In this document: one piece after another, positions 1 to 12,631 of the stretch
Layout: each line of letters starts with the position of its first letter
Position numbering within the stretch: position 1 is the first letter of the stretch
Source of the DNA: Cyathus striatus
Taxonomy: Eukaryota > Basidiomycota > Agaricomycetes > Agaricales > Nidulariaceae
Direction: 5' to 3'
Length of the DNA stretch: 64,000 bases
Assembly: GCA_025738555.1 (NCBI GenBank)
Contig: JAOVFP010000008.1
Location: 2,232,001-2,296,000 of the forward strand
Position numbers and translations under genes: made by a program
Notes under the pieces: model-generated
Told to the model about the DNA's origin: nothing
Database searches by the model: none
Seen by the model: only the letters and a program-made list of their open reading frames with translations

Positions 1-1511
1 TCACATCATGGTTCAATCCACTTGATAAATATGCCAGTTGGGTGCTAATACACCTAGTGTACTTCTACATACTACAAAAACATTATTTCTATATTCTACA
101 TGCTACTTACAAATGGTATAATATATCTGGGTTGTAATTAGTAGCTAAGGTAGAGGTCCTGGACCATTAGCTAGCGTGGGAACGATTCGCGCTAATAAGG
201 GACATAACTAGCCTAAGTAGGAAAGCATCTAAGAATAGAAACACCAAGGTCAGAGCTTATTCTCGACATCAGTGGGAAATAATTACCAGTAAGGCTGGAG
301 ATCGAGCTAAGCATGTGTCTATTCTACTAATAGGACATCAAAGCTATGTTATTGCATCATAGGAAAAGGCATGAGCACTAGACCCACGGCAGTTGCTGCT
401 ATCTAACCATGCTGTACCAGCACTGCACATCAGCATGCCATGGGCATCTAGCCTGGCCTGAGACCTGACATTCCCAGCAGGCTGATTCAGCAGTTCCCAC
501 TGCTTTTGTATTAACTATATAGTTTCTCTTAGCCGTGTTCTGTAAGATATTTAATAGGTAGCTTTGTGTAGTAGAAGGGCAGTCTCCTGTACCCCAAGAA
601 ATACCATCTAGCATCGTGCTTTAGTATTTGTGTAAGCTTTGAGATTCTAAGTGCAATGCAAATTGAGAAGTCATAAGCCTGTGCTAAGTCTGAGATTAAG
701 GAACACACATCAAAACACACATCAAAGTGTTCGCTAAGCTGTTTCCCTTCATGAATGTCGGTCTTTGACACCTCCCCTTTTACTTTACTTCACCCAGAAG
801 CATTTTGCATCTGAGTCTTACCCACTGAGCACCTTCTTAGTGAGTGTATGTGGTGTGAGTGAAATTACATATATTTTAATTTATACTACATTGTGCTAAA
901 CTAAGTACTTTAGTGCAAGGGGCTGCCTTCTGAGCAATCTGTGAAAGTAACTGGGGAGGTATTATGCATTGTGACACCTCTCAGATACTTCCACTAGCCA
1001 TTTAGCAATTACTCACATGACCTTGTCAAAAGGTTTATGGTGCCATTTGGGTGCCATCACATCAATTGCATGTTGATTGATTCTGATATATCAGAATGCA
1101 CTGCAAAAGTGCTGCACCAGTGCTTTACTGGGTGAGCATTTATAGTGCACAATAGTCAGTAGATATAGTTAGAATTAAATTAAATCAATGATTGATAACT
1201 TTAGTCTTTGAATCATTATAAAATAGGTGTGCACTTTCCATTCACTCTTACTGCACACCATAATACAACTACTGTAGCACTAAAAAATTAATCAATCAGA
1301 CCCAATTACATGACAACCACTTATTGAAAGTAAATTTAACTCTTTTGCTTCTTTCCTTTTGGTAGAACTTTCACTAAACTTGAAGTTTGAGATCATTAAT
1401 TCCCATTTGATCCAATTAAAATATGAATCCTAATGCTCCCAGTGTTTCATTGGCAAGGTCTTGTCCCAGCTTCTGTAAATAACTGTACTTTATACCCCCC
1501 ATGTAAGTCTT
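1..1511. other. AT-rich stretch without recognisable gene
   Basis: Only short ORFs of 60-80 codons occur on either strand. None has a domain I recognise or a composition suggesting coding. The stretch is CpG-poor like other decayed parts of the window. I see no terminal repeats that would define an element. Confidence 0.5.
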
Positions 1512-2189
1512 CTAGTCCTGGTATGCATTCAGAAGCCCATATTTGAAGTAACAGTCTTTTAGCTTTATATGATCCAAAGGGTGGTGGTGCCAAAGGGCAT
1601 GTTCAAGAAGCTGGTACATCTGGTCCTCTTGAATATCAGTCAACCAGTCCCTGCTTGCATAGAGTGCAAGTTTGACAATTAGCTCTGAGTCTTTAAAACC
1701 ACAGACATATCCACTCTATGGTATGGCCTGTAATTGATCCACCACATGTCCAATTAGCTGATTAGAACCACTCTCATGTGTCTCCAAGAACTTCTTTGCA
1801 GCTATCCATGGGCCCCACTGGGAAAGATGAAGATTGACAACTTCTGTCCAAAAGGTGATAACCCAGATTGGCAAGTAGCTATTGGTCCCCTCTATCATCA
1901 TCCTCATTGACATTACACTTCCTTCATGTTGTACATGTGTAGCCTTAACATCCTTCAAAAGGTCTATACCAGGAATGGGGATGGCATGTATCATTTCTGC
2001 ATTATGAATGTTTGGGAGATTTGGACTCAGGAAGTCATTTGCACTGATTCCAATAGATTTCAAGCTTGTGTGAATAGTTGGTAGTGGAAAGTGGAATAGT
2101 TCAAGGATGGAATCATTAGGCTTAGGTAGGATTAGAGAGTGAAGAGCACTAGGAATAGAAAGGGCTGCCTTCTTCTGTTGAGCAGCCAT
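1512..2189 (-). pseudogene. Decayed protein resembling the fungal Ulp1-associated family
   Basis: The reading frame starts at the ATG at 2187-2189 and is open for 157 codons to a TAG at 1716-1718. It then continues sensibly in the same frame for 67 more codons to a second TAG at 1512-1514. The pattern LPIWVITFW near residue 105 and AIP-stop-SGYVCGF (tryptophan expected at the stop) resemble the LPxWxxTxW and LPWSGxxxGF motifs I associate with Agaricomycete proteins annotated as Ulp1 protease-like and usually linked to transposons. The first stop fits TGG to TAG. No catalytic His/Asp/Cys triad is visible, so this would be a non-catalytic part. The family assignment is from memory of motifs; a lineage-specific hypothetical protein is the alternative. 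Confidence 0.4.
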
Positions 2190-2726
2190 GTGTGCACATT
2201 ATGGAACTGAGTGACAAAAATAAATTTTTGCAATTACCTGTACCATATGGTACTTTCTGGCAATGGCAGACCATTCTTAGCTGGAATGACATGTGCATGT
2301 GCAGCAATAGGAAATGGATAGAAAATGTATCAACAAGGCAGAATCAAACTCATGACTCCTGGATCATGTTAGTGTGTTGAATGTGACAAAACCACTGCAA
2401 AATACCACTACATGATTAAGATTTACAGGAAAAATATATATTGGTAAGTTGACCTGCCAAAATCTCACTAATGTCACATCAGAAATTGCCAATTGGTGAG
2501 GGCATTCAGTGGTTGGGGTTGTCATGCACATCCAAGGATACCTAAGTATTTCAATTAGTACAGTATTTTGTGTAATCTGAATTTTGGCAGTCATAGAGTA
2601 AGTATGGAAAGAGAAATGATTGGTAAGTACAAATGCAAGTTGTAGCAGTGATGGGAATACAAAGTGCACTGCCAACCATGTCCCTGTTGATGGATATGGT
2701 CCCAGGAAAATGCTGGTAATCAGTTA

Positions 2727-4321
2727 CAGGCATTTGCATTAGAAACAGCAGTCATGAATTTTGCAAAACATATTTGGGTGTATTTGTTATTGACCAAACT
2801 GTGACTTCTGCAGAGGCTTGCCAGGTCTGGCCCCATACAGTGTTGCAGGGCATTGCCAGCATGCCACTCTCATACTTTTCCACTTTTCCTCATCCACTGC
2901 TCCTCACGTGGTTAACCTATTCACCTGTATGAAACTCTGGCTTGTCATCTACAAATATGCTCGCATTTTTACATTGTCTGGAGTCTGTACTGTATGAATA
3001 TTACAATGAAGAAACAAATTCAAGGATCAATGAAACATCCTTGCAATATGGGAGCCAGGAGTAAGTACTTATCCTGTGAGACTTGGGTTTTCCAATGATA
3101 AAATTCACATTGCATGACAATGCACATTGATCATGGAAAGTTGAGTGCATTAGCTTTGTTCTAGTATGTGATCTTTAAATCCTCACATGTCGTTATGCTA
3201 ATTTGATCTAGTCACCTGCTACAAGCCAGTACATTACAAGGCTTTGCCACTTTGCCAGTTGTCTATGGCAAAAACATATGCTTCATTTGAGTCCTTTCAT
3301 CTGGTGGTTTGTAAAGTATATTGTTTACTTCCCCAACAGTGCAGATATCTCTATTTCTATGTACTTATCAAACCAAATTCAAGCTCTATTAAGCATTCTA
3401 CTAGTATACCCTCTACTGACATTGCAAAGTTAACTTGCAGTCATTACCATAACTCTTGTTTGTCAGTTCAATCATATACACATTCAATATGTCCAATGTA
3501 ATTTTCTGTGTCATCTTTTCGAATCAGAATAATGATCTGGAATGACAAGGATCAGAGATCTCAGCATGAAGTGTGACAAGGTCACTATTTGTGCATAGAC
3601 ATACAGTATTCCACCATCACACATGACACTATCACATCACATGACAATCTTTCTCATTTTGCCCCCCCCGATCCCAAATCTACACCTATTACACTAATTC
3701 TTTTTGAATAGTAAGGAATAGCATACCATAAAAATGTTCCATGAATTAGCTATTAAAAATATTCACATTCCGATGGGCTATATGCAAAACAAAATGGGGG
3801 GTTTGGATAATTTAGTGAATTTCAAATCCATTGTGGCTTGTATTGCTGTAAAAAATCAGGAATAATCACTCTTAAAGTATATAATTGTTGAAGACAAGCA
3901 CTAATCTACATTTTCTATTATTTTTATTGACCTGTGTGTGTCATATCTTTATAGAATTACAGATTGTGTGATATTCACCATCTTGCAATATTTATAAACT
4001 GATCCAGGACTTCAGCACTACCAATTTTGATTGGTTTTGTAATAAATAATTGACTGTCACACCATGTGGTGCTGATCAAAATCTATTCCCATCCACCATT
4101 TTGCATATTTGACTAACTTCCCTTCATCCAATGTATTAAATATTTTACAGTAGCATGTATGAAGTACTACACTATATCCCCATACAGATTTTGTAAAAAT
4201 TGAAGGGAGCAAAGAGTTATGACGACATCATGTTTTATCTGTCACGTGTGACGGCTGTATACTGTACAGGAACAGATAGATTTCGAAAAATCCGACCTGC
4301 AGCTAATTATGCAAACACCTG
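2727..4321. mobile_element. Tc1/mariner-like non-autonomous element, TA target site
   Basis: The ends are inverted repeats, CAGGCATTTGCAT on the left and CAGGTGTTTGCAT (reverse complement) on the right, each flanked by TA (2725-2726 and 4322-4323). The other copy of the duplicated segment has a single TA at 38535-38536 between the same flanks, which is an empty site and proves insertion in copy A after duplication (or precise loss in B). No transposase frame is visible in 1.6 kb: only ORFs of up to 85 codons with no DDE motif seen. A TA duplication and CAG-starting ends fit the Tc1/mariner/pogo group. Confidence 0.7.
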
Positions 4322-6276
4322 TAAGCCAGCCTCTCTACCGCAAGCAGCCTCCTTGTTTTTGTTTGTCCCGGATAAATATTGATTGTTGTTTGCCTCTACA
4401 AAAACATAAGGAGGATCCTCACGATACGAGAGGATGGTTTTACAAGCCTGGTTGGCAGTGCTATTTGTGGGCGATCGATGAACTTGTGAAGGGTCCTGGG
4501 AATTTTGCATCAGCGTTGTCGATGAATCGCACGCTGACTCGACTTGCTTCTTCGACCACAAATGAGCTACGTTTACTCTCTATGCGCTTACACCATCCGC
4601 TATAGTGGTTCATATACATACCTTCGTCAATAACAACTCAGTCTCTATCGCGATTAGCTCCAAACTCAACTCAATCCAACCCACTCTAGGACAACTTTCT
4701 AGCAAGTACTCTCAGCATGCCCCGATCTGTCACACCTCTCACTCCAAAGCGTGGGACACACTCATTTACGCTAACAAGAGCAGCCTGCTACCAAATACTA
4801 GGACCTGTGGAACGATGTGCTTGCTGAGGGCGTTTTTGGCAGGTGCGTAGGGGAAGCGTGAAGGTGTTCAGGTGTTGTAGTAGGGTGTATGTTGAGTAGG
4901 ACTAGAGGATATGTGAACAACGGTCGTATCAACATATGGCAGGTTAGAAACGCACTATCCTACGTGCAACTTGCACTTCCATCAAGAGGACGTGCGTTGT
5001 AAGCACCTCTTTGTAGTGCAAATAGTTTATGTGGTGGACATAGTGAAAGGCGAAGCGGTCTGGTGCATTTCATTTCAGTACCTGGCAATGTTGGAAATAC
5101 TGACCTTGCTATAGTAATACAGCCCCGTACCCATCGTAGTACCATATCCTACCCACTTCACATAACCCATCGTGGACGATCACTAGTGCTAGGCAACTTC
5201 CCTTTCGTACTCGCTAGAAATACGAATTACTGCCACGTCACTACCAACACCCACCCACCCTCCCTCCGTCATCCATGCCTTCCACGACACGCTGTACATC
5301 TCCAACATCCCTAGTCCCAGCATCGTCTCCACCATCACAGGGCTATCCAAGTCACATAAACAGAGCCCAGAACGATGTTGATCTGGGAGTCTGGATAGCC
5401 TTCGTAGTTGACCAGTGGGGTGCAAGGGTGTTGGTCCGACTACGAGAGATGCGTATGAGTCCTCGAATTTGCGATCGATATGTGAAGCCCTGGAAGGCTT
5501 AAGGTTGGTACGGCGTAGGTGAGGAGAATGGGCACATATGGGTCAGGGAGATGCAGGGAGTGGGGTAGGGCGGTATGGACTATGTCGAGGAAGATTACGA
5601 GGATGAATAAGGGTACAGCTTGTGCTCCAAGGAGTCAGGCTCGGATACATCACGTACCACCCCAGACTTCTCGCTTACAGGTATCACGATGTACCTCGAA
5701 AACATGCTAGGTTGGTGAAAAGAAACAGAGGTCGATGTGGCAAGTCTTCTTTACATGTACAGTGACAATACCTGAAGCCCTGAACAAACTCACAGTCGTA
5801 CTTTCATCCCGTCATTCACGTCGAATACGAAGCAAGAGATATTCATTGAGTATACACGACGTCTTCTTTCCCTCCTTCTGCACGCAACGCACTACCGGGT
5901 GGACACCAGGTTACTGGTTCATTCATGTCATCACTTTCCCCCAGCTTTCGCAACTTCCTCGTTAACATCTCAGGAACATGAGTGGGTCACGTCACCACGC
6001 ACGCAATCGCTCCTCTCACCATTGCGCACAGCCCTTTGCTTATCCAGAACCCTCACTTCACCTTGTCTCCGCCACTACTGCGCTTCAGAATCACCAAGCT
6101 GTAGACTTCGATGCGAGCACACGGCACGTCTTCATGGCTGTTTGGAGGATATTAGGGCCCCGGCCCGCCATGAAGACATGCAGCCATTCATGCGTTCAAA
6201 TCAAAGTCACCTTTTTGTGGATTTTGAGATCTGAAGGCCGGGCGAGAAGGTGCTGGAGAAGCATAGGGTGTCGTAC
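4322..6276 (+). pseudogene. Unrecognised gene X, copy A (broken)
   Basis: Protein-like stretches on the plus strand are conserved with copy B but spread over several frames: around 4440-4500 (GWFYKPGWQCYLWAIDELV), 4605-4850 (VHIHTFVNNNSVSIAISS), 5250-5420 and 5978-6180. Intron-like gaps and frame changes separate them, and the piece at 4440-4600 has lost about 50 bp relative to B (QMQSLNMLVIATCHH is present only in B). I recognise no domain. The sequence is CpG-rich, unlike most of the window, so it resembles a recently copied host gene rather than an old transposon. The foldback element inserted at its 3' part, and homology resumes at 7145-7440. Confidence 0.5.
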
Positions 6277-7144
6277 GAGTCGTGGCTGTCATTCTGATTG
6301 ATCAGAACTGGGGAGCCTCGACAGCTTGAAATCAATCAAATGAGCTCAATGATTTATTTGTACTAAATTCAATGAGAAATCAATAAGAAATAAATGAGAA
6401 ATTAATGAGAACTCAATGAAAATTCATACTAAAATCAATGCAATATCAATCACTGAGATCAATGAGTGTTCAATGGATTATTTACGAGCTCAATGAGAAA
6501 TCATGAGTCCTGTTCATGTGTGAATCAATGAAAAAATCAATGAAAAATCAATGAAATGAAATCAATGAATAACTCGAAATTAATAGGTACCCAACTACAG
6601 GATATACTAAACACTTGGGTTGTTAACTACATGATTATACATACTACTATATCTACTAAACTATAAGTCTTGATTTTTCATTGATTTTTTCATTGATTCA
6701 CACATGAACAGGACTCATGATTTCTCATTGAGCTCGTAAATAATCCATTGAACACTCATTGATCTCAGTGATTGATATTGCATTGATTTTAGTATGAATT
6801 TTCATTGAGTTCTCATTAATTTCTCATTTATTTCTTATTGATTTCTCATTGAATTTAGTACAAATAAATCATTGAGCTCATTTGATTGATTTCAAGCTGT
6901 CGAGGCTCCCCAGTTCTGATCAATCAGAATGACAGCCACGACTCGTACGACACCCTATGCTTCTCCAGCACCTTCTCGCCCGGCCTTCAGATCTCAAAAT
7001 CCACAAAAAGGTGACTTTGATTTGAACGCATGAATGGCTGCATGTCTTCATGGCGGGCCTACAAATAAATCATTGAGCTCATTTGATTGATTTCAAGCTG
7101 TCGAGGCTCCCTGGTTCTGATCAATCAGAATGACAGCCACTAGT
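6277..7144. mobile_element. Foldback element of AATCAATG-rich type (FB1)
   Basis: The element starts GAGTCGTGGCTGTCATTC and ends with the complement of ACTAGTGGCTGTCATTC. It is flanked by TGTCGTAC (6269-6276) and GGTCGTAC (7145-7152), 7 of 8 bases equal. Copy B has the empty site near 45836-45845. Inside, short AATCAATGA-like motifs run in one orientation up to about 6590 and in the other from about 6675. The centre (6574-6670) holds a sequence also found in both arms of the inner foldback at 41110-42375. The region 6945-7059 is an inverted copy of the host flank 6162-6276, so the palindrome extends outside the element: arms 6162-6590 and 6660-7059. Confidence 0.75.
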
Positions 7145-9168
7145 GGTCGTACTATATTGAGAAGACGTTCGAAAGACGAAGCGATAGGGGATGGAGGTGA
7201 AGGCTAGCAGCGGAGATCTCAGAGACGATTATGAGGATGATATTGAAGTAGACAACTTCTCAGTGCTCGGTTGGAAATCGGTGTTACGTTTACTTCACTC
7301 GGACATCTTCTGCATCCTATTTCGTTTTGTCACCTCTGCCCTCTTATCACAGAGGGAACTCATTTTATTGTTGTTATAAGCTCTATTGATTAGGGTTATC
7401 TGCGGCTCGTATAAAGATTAATTGTATTAATAGGTAGATTAAAACATTAAGTTTGAAAACTCATATGAACCCATCACTGTCGAATCTCCAAGCCTCAGCA
7501 GGGTATATGATGAGCATTGTAGAGGTGGTTGACGTGAGGTCCTAGTTGGTCTAGGGTGCATACGTAATTCACTCTTGAAAGAGCGAGAGTCACTAGCACA
7601 TATTCACTGCAGCCTGTCTCGCGATCTCCATAATAGCCCATACAACCAACAACCCACCGTCCAACCTGTCCTGAACCACACACTGATTCCCGCATCCTCA
7701 ACCAATGTTGTATCACGCCCCAAACATCGACCTTACATCTCAAAATCGCTTCCCCCCATCCAGTGCGTAACTCACCCTGCTTTCCAACTAAACATCACGA
7801 AGGTATATTGGGTGCTCAAATGATAACCAGTAACTCGGAAATTATGACGGCAGGTGATGGTAGGTAGGAGGATGGAAATGGGACGTCGATAGCTGGAGAG
7901 ATATCATCCGCTGTACTTGGTTGAGCGGAAGTCAGATAGATGCGTGTTATGAGAGGACACTGAGGTGTGCATGTGCAGTGACATGGAACTTGAGCTCCTC
8001 TCCTGTTACCGAGGGTATGAGTGGGGTTGGGTATAAGAGAGTTATGAGGGGGGAAGATGCCGCGAACTAGAGCCTCCATGGGCGTTGCATGGAGTAGGAC
8101 AGTTTGAGGCAAGCTGCAAGAGCGAAGCCCCTGTAAATCGTGTTGGAAGTGTATCAGTTGTCTTCATCGTCATCCCTCGCCCGCGCCGTGTCCTTCTCTT
8201 CAGTTGTCCCAAACACATACTCATATCCCACAGGATGCCACACATCATATGATGCATTGATCTCACAAGCTCTCCATGGATTGTTGCCCTTAAAGGCCCT
8301 TCAGATCGATTCAGCCACCAAATATCTACAAACGCTCGCACTCCAGGTTGAGTGTAACGGACATGGCTTGGGTCTTCGATTTAGGGATTCTGAGGCGTGG
8401 CAAAGGTGCCTACGACAATGCCTTGCATAGGTAGTGGGTCGAAAGAGGCTTCCGGGAGGTATGAGCACACAAGACATTGGGCTTTGGTGAGGGTTGATAG
8501 GATGGTGTAGGCAATCCCCTGTGGTCATGGATGTAGGAGAGTAAGGAGAAGACAAGGAAGGAGATTGTAGGAAAAGAGTTTCTTGGAGCCTGAGCATGCA
8601 CGATTGAAGCGTCACCATCTGCCGTCGTTGCTAGACGTGGTGTAAGTACGGTCTAAAAAGAAGGCAGAAGAGAAAGAGGAGATGAAAAAGTGTGGAACGA
8701 GAAAGAGGAAAGAGTCGAAGAGGCAGGAGAGAAGAGAGTGGTGGATAAGTAAGAGATTCCTATACATACCCTGCCAACCCAATCGCCCAGCATCCCAGCG
8801 CATCTTCTGCAGGTATCCCCCTACCAACTTCACCAGCAAAGCATGCGACACCACTCCCCAACAGTGGAGGAAAAGGAGTAAACAGAGGAGGGAGGGAGGG
8901 AGGGAGGGAGGACACGAAGGAGGTTACTGAGGAAAGGACGTAAGATGTCTACATATATACATACTCCTTGCCTACATACCCTATTGCTCTTGTCTTCACT
9001 GCATATGCGTCTTGGAATGGCACAACTAATGTGAATACCCCGCGACGGGCTCGACACACTCCATGAATTACGAAATACGAAGGAGAGTTGACATTGTGAT
9101 TGAATCAACTCCTGGCTGCAGCCAAGCGGACACAAGCTGTGCATACTTTGTCTTTGCCTCGGATGTTA
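7145..9168. other. CpG-rich stretch, end of gene X then unassigned DNA
   Basis: Bases 7145-7440 are the distal part of gene X and match 45836-46165 in copy B, including a conserved segment near TTATTGTTGTTATAAG. Homology then stops. From 7450 to about 9165 there are overlapping ORFs of 60-105 codons on both strands, none recognised. A (GGAG)n microsatellite lies at 8880-8912. Copy B holds different sequence in the corresponding interval (PDE-like and CHK1 N-lobe pieces), so one copy was rearranged here. Confidence 0.5.
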
Positions 9169-9959
9169 TGATGAATGACTTACGGTGCATTGGTATAGCA
9201 TTGATATGTGGAATATTAACGGTAGATCTGAGCGAGAGAATGACGCTGGCTGAGGTATTTCGGCGTCCTTGGTGTTTATTGTTCGTCCCTTCCTTCTTTC
9301 CACCATTCACCTCCCCTTACTTACGTATGATACCAGACCAAGTCAACTGGCCAACCAACCACAGGCGCTAGAAGACAAACTTACAGCTTCGCTACGTGTG
9401 AATGGTAATTTGGGGTTGGCTGCTCCCAATCTATCCCAGTGCATCTTTCTTTCTTTCTCTTTGTTAAGAAGGGAAATTGATGGTGTGTTACAGAAGTAGT
9501 GAGAAAGACGACGACGGTGGTACAATTATGCATTCTGCGATGCGCGGGTCGCAGTTTACTCAGACTCTTATGTTATTCGTGCATCTCCCCTCCTTTCCTT
9601 CCTTCCTTATGGGAGTGTCAATGAAGGGTCCAGAGGAAGACGGGCAGAAGATGAGGTTGAGGATTGGGGGGTGGGACGCGAGGAGGGTGCTGTTTAAGGG
9701 GTGGGTTTGGGTTGAGAGGTTTTCACATAGGGAGGTTGAGGTTCGTTTTGTGTTTTTGCAAGGGATGTTGTGAGTTTCTTTCTTTCTTTCTTTGGGATGG
9801 AGAGGGCTGATGGTTGGAATGGGACAGGGAAATCCAATTTCGTGGCGTAAAATTTGGAAGTCAGTTATTCTGTCACCCATTGTAGAGCCGCATGTGTTGC
9901 GTAAGACACCTGCTCAACAACAGGAGGATAAGCGAGAGAGGGAGGAGCCAGAGGAGTGA
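9169..9959 (+). pseudogene. chk1: CHK1-like checkpoint kinase, C-terminal remnant (copy A)
   Basis: The first exon-like piece reads ALICGILTVDLSERMTLAEV then FRRPW, the end of a Ser/Thr kinase domain. An intron of about 55 bp (GTTCGT to CCAG, about 9281-9339) leads into LPSQLANQ and LTASLRVNG. Later pieces read GSQFTQTLMLF (about 9549-9581), RLRIGGWDARRVLFKGWV (about 9656-9710) and GNPISWRKIWKSVI (about 9828-9870), ending at TGA 9957-9959. This order (kinase end, RPSQL linker, GSQFTQ, RIGG/FKGW domain, SWR-LWK) is what I remember of basidiomycete CHK1 C-termini. The N-lobe, ATP site and HRD loop are absent upstream, so the copy cannot encode an active kinase. Confidence 0.6.
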
Positions 9960-10344
9960 GTGTTACGCTGTTCCCTTAGCAGGGTAAGGGTTTAAAATTG
10001 GAATTGGGTGGATTGGGACTTTTAATGGTACTACTACTATTGTGCTTCATGTTGTATATTTCGCGGCTTATAGGTTTGGATATGTTGTATATGTAGTGTC
10101 TTTGTAGATATTAGATTGGATTTTGGTTGGAGGTTCATTGTGGTCTCAATAGCTAGTATCGAAACATCTCATTCATCCAATACTCCAACATGATAGTACT
10201 ATTACTCGACAAAGCAACCAGAATATAACCTAACATACTTTTCCCCGTTCTACCCCCCATCTACCTTACACTACGCACCCCACACAAAGTGCACCGCAGG
10301 ACTCATACCCCGCATCACACCAACATTAGCTACATTTAGCACCA
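9960..10344. other. Spacer between CHK1 remnant and acidic gene
   Basis: No ORF of note. The stretch matches copy B (53155-53530) with CpG sites converted there, and separates two convergent gene remnants; it probably held both 3' ends. Confidence 0.5.
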
Positions 10345-11581
10345 TCAGCTTTCCTCCACAGTAGAACCGAGGAAGAACGTACCGGCTCTGCACTCCCGCC
10401 TCTTCCCCTTAGATCTGAATGTACCTTTGAGAGCGAGTACGCACTCGAGGAATTTCCCATTCTCTTTGGGTTGTGCAGTTGGTTTGGGACGGGATTCGGT
10501 GGTTATTGGGAGGGTGTGGAGGATTCGGGATCTGTGGGGTGGGGTGTTAGTTTGTGAGTGGGGAAAGAGGCGAAGGGGGGAGGGGAAGAAGGGGGTAGTG
10601 CGACGGGGGGAGGGGAAGGGGGGAGACGAGTAGATAGAAGGAAGGGCATGGAAGGGGAGAGGGAGATGAGGGGATGGGAGTGGGATGGTGGAGCCGAAGG
10701 GAGGGAGCGAGGGGGCAAAGGGAGTAAGGGGAGGGGAATAGCAAAGAAAGAGACACATACCCAAGAACAACATCCTTAGCACTCGCACCACTCTTCCTCT
10801 TCTTCTTCTTCCCCTTCGCCTCACCCTCACCATCTCCAGCAACAACAGCCTTAGTCTTGGGAGAAACACAGCAGTGAAAAAGTCATCAGGCGGGTGGATC
10901 AGGTTTATCTTGCGCTTCGTCGCCGTGGGCGGCAGAGGGGGAGCTTCCGTATCGTCGTCAGGATCCATACCGAACACAGTGGATTCTTCCTCTTCCTCTT
11001 CATCGTCGTCCTCGTCCTCATCAGCGAAGATGATAGAGTCAACATCAGAGTGCTCTATCCCACTGTCATCTTCGTCAGTTGGGCCAGAGCCATCCTCGTC
11101 AGGTTCCATATCGAAATCGTCAGAGTCAGAGTCCAAGTCAGCAAAAGGAAACCCCTCCCCATTGACAGATTCAGACTCGGAGCTCTGTTCCTCGTTGGCC
11201 TCCTTCATAGCACGTTCCATGCGCGCCATAAGTTCATCTTCTGACTCTGCTGTCTTCCCTTTATCCGTCGCCATCCTTCCCTCCCTTCCGACCCTTACTC
11301 CTGTCCTTCTGCTCCTTTTGCTCCTTCAACTTCCGATCTCTCTTCTTATTCACGTCCTTCGTTTGCTCCTTCAACTTCCGATCTCTCTTCTTATTCACGT
11401 CCTTCGTTTACTCCTTGAGCGCCTTGAGCGCCTTCTGCGCCTTTTTTACCGCTTCCTCGTGCAGCCACACACTCTTTTTGGACGTGGAGAGCAATACGGC
11501 CTCTGGTGCCTCACCCGAGTACACGTCTGAGTCACTCGCTGAGTCGTGTTTTGCGAGTTTGGATTTGGGTGATTTCACCAT
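10345..11581 (-). pseudogene. Acidic, K/E-rich protein (possibly nucleolar), copy A
   Basis: The start is the ATG at 11579-11581 (MVKSPKSKLAKHDSASDSD). A Lys/Glu coiled stretch (SKKSVWLHEEAVKKAQKALK) runs into a TAA at 11408-11410, where copy B and the following repeat have a sense codon (CAA or AAG). After the stop a 48-bp unit encoding TKDVNKKRDRKLKEQ is tandemly duplicated (11300-11407). The next piece (MATDKGKTAESEDELMARME, from 11274) is in another frame. It carries an acidic Ser/Glu/Asp region and KRKINLIHPPDDFF, an intron-like GC-rich purine stretch follows, and the 3' piece KGTFRSKGKRREC lies near 10400. Acid-rich plus K-rich organisation fits a nucleolar or ribosome-assembly protein, but I cannot name the family. 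The nonsense codon and frame break mark it as a pseudogene. Confidence 0.5.
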
Positions 11582-11789
11582 TGTGTTAGGGCGAGCGGGC
11601 GAGAGGGTGGTGGGACGGTTATGGTAGGACACTAGGAAAGGGAAGGAGAAGAGAGAGATATTTGGCGTGGAAAGAGTTCGGGTGGGTTTGGTATGTGTTA
11701 GTTGTACATAGGGACAACTTCGATGAGTATGAACCAGGAGCTTGAGTCCTGAGAAGAGGACAAATGATCCTAGGGAGCTAAATTGAACT

Positions 11790-12157
11790 TCCAATCATAG
11801 TAGCGATAAGGCGTGCACTTGTTGGATTCTGCTCTCCTTCCTGCTGCGAAGTGGAGCAAGGGGAAAAGTGCGATAGTGATGGTGTTCATTCTTGAGCCTC
11901 GACTCCGAAGTGAGAGTGTCATTGATCGCTCGAGTCGAGCTCGAGTGGGCGTACCTGCCACGTGGGGGAAAGACAGGCGAGAGGGGTATCTGCGGTTTGT
12001 CTGCAGCCATTTCTGGAGATGGCGTGAGTACAGTTAAAATATGGCGGAAGAGAAAAAGAAGAGGATGAAGAGCAGAGGAATAAGGGAAGGGGGTCAGAGT
12101 CGAAGAGGTGGAACATGCCTTGTTGACCAGAGCCACTCAGATGCAACGTACGCCCTG
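11790..12157 (-). pseudogene. Unrecognised gene Y, copy A, part interrupted by K1
   Basis: Minus-strand coding-like sequence matches 54930-55390 in copy B. The gene is cut by K1 at 12158-12165 and continues at 20494-21100, where B is uninterrupted. Pieces such as TTGRTLHLNG (B) and IGYSTHVHGLHFDAF (A, about 20730-20810) are shared. I recognise no domain. Confidence 0.4.
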
Positions 12158-12181
12158 TTGCGTCGCTGTATATTTCACTCC

Positions 12182-12565
12182 TCCACGAGATCAGGTGGAC
12201 TCCGGGTAGAGTCCGGGACTTCAGGTAGAGTCCAGGTAGAGTCCCAGACTCCAAGTAGACTCCAGGTGGACTCCAGGTGGACTCTACCTGGACTCTACCT
12301 GGACTCTACCTGGACTCTACCTGGACTCTACCTGGACTCCACCTGGACTCTACCTGGACTCTACCTGGACTCTACCTGGACTCCACCTGGACTCTACCTG
12401 GACTCTACCTGGACTCTACCTGGACTCTACCTGGACTCCACCTGGACTCTACCTGGACTCTACCTGGACTCCACCTGGACTCTACCTGGACTCTACCTGG
12501 ACTCCACCTGGACTCCACCTGGACTCCACCTGGACTCCACCTGGACTCTACCTGGACTCCCCATA
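12182..12565. repeat. K1 subterminal array, left (CTACCTGGACTC units)
   Basis: About 30 copies of a 12-bp unit CTACCTGGACTC or CCACCTGGACTC follow a short run of the same motif in inverse orientation (GGTAGAGTCCA, 12195-12280), so the array folds back on itself. The same motif lies at the other K1 terminus (20145-20450). Because it lies just inside the element ends on both sides, I read it as subterminal transposase-binding or end-recognition DNA rather than an independent satellite. Confidence 0.9.
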
Positions 12566-12631
12566 AATGCTACTTTACTTTACTTCAATAACCACATATA
12601 TATAAATTCCAAAGTTACAAAAATATTTTAT

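Noticed and set aside
10503..10779. Coding frames in the G-rich stretch 10550-10750
   Set aside because: Low-complexity purine tract inside the acidic gene remnant, not conserved in frame with copy B (53700-53950); more likely an intron.
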